From Plecoglossus altivelis (taxonomy: Eukaryota > Chordata > Actinopteri > Osmeriformes > Plecoglossidae): a DNA stretch of 64,000 nt. The translations under genes were made by a program, and so were the position numbers. Every line of letters begins with the position of its first letter. The stretch's first letter is position 1. Under the pieces are notes generated by a model. It was not told where the DNA came from. It made no database searches and saw only the letters and a list, made by a program, of their open reading frames with translations. Shown here in pieces: positions 60,925-64,000 of this stretch. Location: NCBI GenBank assembly GCA_036571765.1, contig BROE01000001.1, positions 9,881,518 through 9,945,517 on the forward strand, given 5' to 3'.

Positions 60925-63280
60925 CAGAAAGTGATGGAGGGTGGCACGATTGCCACCAGATCTATCAGTGGGTGAGCAGGCAAAGAATCGCCATCGAGAA
61001 TTTGAAAGGCATAAAAACAAGAAGCCAGACTGACTACCAAACTAACAAAGTGAGACAGTGGATGACATCTGTGGCAAGGCACCTCATAGAACAAGTGTCA
61101 GACTTCTTTCTGTTTCTCTTGTGGAATGGTTGGTGTAACAGCCTAACGAAGAGATTTGCCCCCAGCAGAAAAGTGTAAGGAAACCCTAACCACATAATCT
61201 ACCCTCTTTTGTTGGAAAGCCAAGTTTTGCCAAGTCATATTGCTGACGTGTGCTTGTCCCTGGCTCACATTGGTTGCTGAAAAATAACATGTAGGCGAGA
61301 GAAAACTCACTCACTTGTTACATTGCTGAGCCAGACCGTTAAAGACACCCAACACAACAATTATGTTTGTGATTCAAATTGTTCAAAGTGTAGGCCTAGT
61401 AGTATTAATTTGCAAAAAAGTGAATGTACCGTATACTTAGAAAGAACACCATATAGTGCCAAAATTATCCCTTATTTCTTATGACAGCAACATTGTAACA
61501 AGCACTGACTATACAATACAGAATATCTCCATTCTGAAATATCTCATCTGTGTTCGATGAACTGCATCTTTCTTTACTTTCAGAGAAAAGGCCATTATTT
61601 CAAGCAATCGAGAAGTAGGCCTCAGGAATGAATTGCTAAAATGTTAGGATTAGAATTAACACAAGGTTTTTAATCCTGATCCCTAAACTATGTTAAGAGT
61701 CTTAAAACAGACGCAAGATACTTTAATATTTTCAAATGAGGACAAAATCTAAAGTCTGCTGGTATGTACAACACATGGGACAGAGGTCAGGTACCAAGGT
61801 CACAGGTCAGGGCCAAGGAAGAATTAAAAAAAAGATACTGGTCACCAAGAAAACACCATCTGAATCAGTATCTTTAGAGACCATCCTTCCATCCTTTTCG
61901 ATGTAAAGTATCCTGCTCAAGTTCTTCATGCTGTGTTATCCTACAATGACCCTCCCCAGGTAACCAGATCTCCCAAGTTTGTACAGTGACATCAGTTAAA
62001 AACTTTCTTGCTTGCCACTTCAAAGATCCATTTCCTCTGACACATTTCAAAAATGTTTGCTCAATTTTCATTGATCTAAATCACACTGGTTGCGGGTCCC
62101 ACCGCAAACTCTAGTCCAGCCACATGACCTCACCTCAAATCAATAATGACCTTAATTAAAGAGTAATAAATTAATGAAAATAGAGAGAAAGAGAGAAAGA
62201 AAAAGAAATGGCAATTTGCAAGATTGTATATTTGTCATGTAAGTGTGTGATTTAAAGAGTCTGTTTGCTTCAGAGCCAGACTCTGCCTCAGACCTCTTGG
62301 TCTCCAATGACACTTTGTTAAATCACCAACTTGGGTAAGCTAACTTCAGTCTGCAAACACAGAAAGATCAGCAGCACTCAGTTAACACTTGGCCTTAAAG
62401 TAAGGACACACTTATATGAGACATCTGTGATGTTTCGCCCTCTCTGTTCTGTTAACTTTGAAAGATAGGCCTTCGTATCATGACTGATAGAGAGATTGCC
62501 AATTCAAGGATATTGACTGTTTTTTGCTCATACGCTCTCTAGAGATACATTATAGGAGGAGTATTTATATACTCTTCTTAATGTAGTTTTTTTTTGCAGA
62601 AGTATCAGAAACACATCATTATTTTCTCCGTCTAAACGAACAAGCTACTGCAAACAGTCGGTTGGCTTCACAAAGAACTCTTTGTGAAAAGAAATCCAGA
62701 CAGTTTGAAATTCAAAGATCAACTGATCGTGTTTTAAAACGACTTCATTTGTGTTCTAAAACAAGACTGAGTTAAGGGTAGAATTCCACACTGTCATAAC
62801 CCTTATTAGCGGGTCAAAAATGTTAAGCTGTTATGTTGTTTTTGTTCTCTCGCACACTGATAGTAATCCTGGATCCACATTAAACCGCCGGTACTTTAAC
62901 TTGAATTTGTGAAATAACCCAAACCATTCTCCCTTTTTAATGTAAAAATTCTTACGGTGAAAACGGAGATATTTGCAGGACTGGTTGATACGTGATGTGA
63001 AAGTGCGATGTGTCGTTGCGGCCTCTAAGCTGTCAATATCGCAGCACTTTTTGGCTCTTTAGTCGGAATGTTGCAGGCAGCACGCAGTTTGTTTCTGAAT
63101 GTTTTTCCGCAAGTATTGGCAGTAAGTAGTCTACTGTATAAGTATTCTTGTCAGGGATATTAAGACTACCTAACATATAATGACATTGTCTTTATAATAT
63201 GCCTCAGTTGGTCTCATGTCCTGATGCATTATATGGAGAGTCCATAACTCCATAACTCCTCTTCATGCAGAGACATAGAA
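60925..63280. other. shh upstream flank
   Basis: Unique AT-rich sequence without a recognised gene. The stretch 61,870-62,180 has CCTTAATTAAAGAG and TAATAAATTAATG words and looks like a regulatory element. Nothing else could be supported. Confidence 0.45.
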
Positions 63281-63289
63281 TTTGAGTCT

Positions 63290-64000
63290 TTTGGTTCAAT
63301 CCAGCAGTTCCCATTCTCTTCATCCAGGACTATTTTTCAGACATCAGAACTTCGGCCTGTGGTTGGATCAAACGGTCTATTGCTATGGAAACCACTTCGA
63401 GGAAAGTGACTGGCAATTCTACAAGGTGAGGGAAAAAGAAGGGAGTGGGCAAGACAGACAATCAATATGAGCCAAGAGGGATAATGAAGATTAACAGAGA
63501 CCTCAGGACTCATCTGGAAACATGGCTACCTCCCTTAAGAATAGGTCAAATAGAGCTTTATGTTTGGGTTATAGTGTTTCAAATGTGTTTGCTTTGCGTG
63601 ATGAAATGAGCAGCTATGTGCAGAAATGTGTCATGGATTGCCATAGCTGATGCTAGAACTTTCAAACCGAAATTAAGGAAATCTCAGGATTGCAGCTAAA
63701 GCATATAATTCTACATATTCCTCACCTCAGTCCTTTGTTGAGTCTTGTATCACATTCTACAGTGCAAGCCAGCACCACGGGAAGAGCTACAACACTTCAT
63801 TCAACAACACAAGCAATTTAAGGAACTGTGAAGTGCAGGCTGCTGGATTCCAAACCTGACCTCTGGGTTACAGAGACGCCTCCGCGTGGGGAAGTCAGAA
63901 CCAGGTAGCTAGTTTAGGCTTCTCTTGAAATATTGTTTTAGAGGCAGTGATTTAGCCCTTCAGACACAGACCTTAAACCATGTAACTTTCAGCTAACATT
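63290..64000. other. Right edge: unassigned sequence with a possible exon
   Basis: A plus frame ends at 63,425 in NFGLWLDQTVYCYG...WQFYK followed by GTGAGG, a donor-like site; a later acceptor-like CTACAG precedes 63,762. I cannot assign it to a gene. See findings. Confidence 0.25.

Noticed and set aside
60765..61094. 109-codon minus frame with repeated LPAC
   Set aside because: Antisense reading of the CAGG microsatellite.

Overview
The window is teleost fish genomic DNA. It contains five spliced protein-coding genes of vertebrate families with GT..AG introns, CA/TG microsatellites and the AGCTAGCTAACGTTAGC and TAGGCCTA words common in fish genomes. I cannot name the species. All genes were read exon by exon, matching splice sites and reading phase to family sequences recalled from memory; no search was run.

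Layout, left to right. (1) About 1-13,020, plus strand: the 3' two thirds of a KIAA1217 (sickle tail, p140Cap/SRCIN1 family) gene; 17 coding exons are visible and the 5' exons lie off the left edge. (2) 13,020-14,640: AT-rich tail-to-tail spacer with conserved-element character. (3) 15,026-22,821, minus strand: complete paxip1 (PTIP), 19 coding exons, with a glutamine-rich exon and two intronic minisatellites. (4) 22,822-30,619: head-to-head intergenic region and en2 promoter. (5) 30,620-33,521, plus strand: en2, two exons with eh1, Pbx-binding motif and homeodomain. (6) 35,160-39,750: spacer with a candidate small membrane-protein frame. (7) 39,854-45,392, minus strand: cnpy1, five coding exons, signal peptide, six cysteines and a C-terminal KKEL. 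(8) About 46,350-57,420: 11 kb without a recognised gene, with several candidate regulatory elements. (9) 57,724-60,311, minus strand: complete shh, three exons, 412 residues. (10) 60,312-64,000: shh promoter and upstream flank.

The order and orientation paxip1(-) en2(+) cnpy1(-) shh(-) match human 7q36, but htr5a, insig1 and rbm33, which lie among these genes in human, are not seen. en2, cnpy1 and shh are linked developmentally: en2 and cnpy1 act at the midbrain-hindbrain boundary (Canopy1 is a positive regulator of Fgf receptor signalling there) and shh patterns the ventral midline. Long AT-rich, homeodomain-site-rich, repeat-poor spacers fit a genomic regulatory block. The KIAA1217-type gene at the left end is the least expected neighbour.

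No rRNA, tRNA, CRISPR, IS element or autonomous transposon was seen. I found one probable and one possible interspersed-repeat fragment and many microsatellites.
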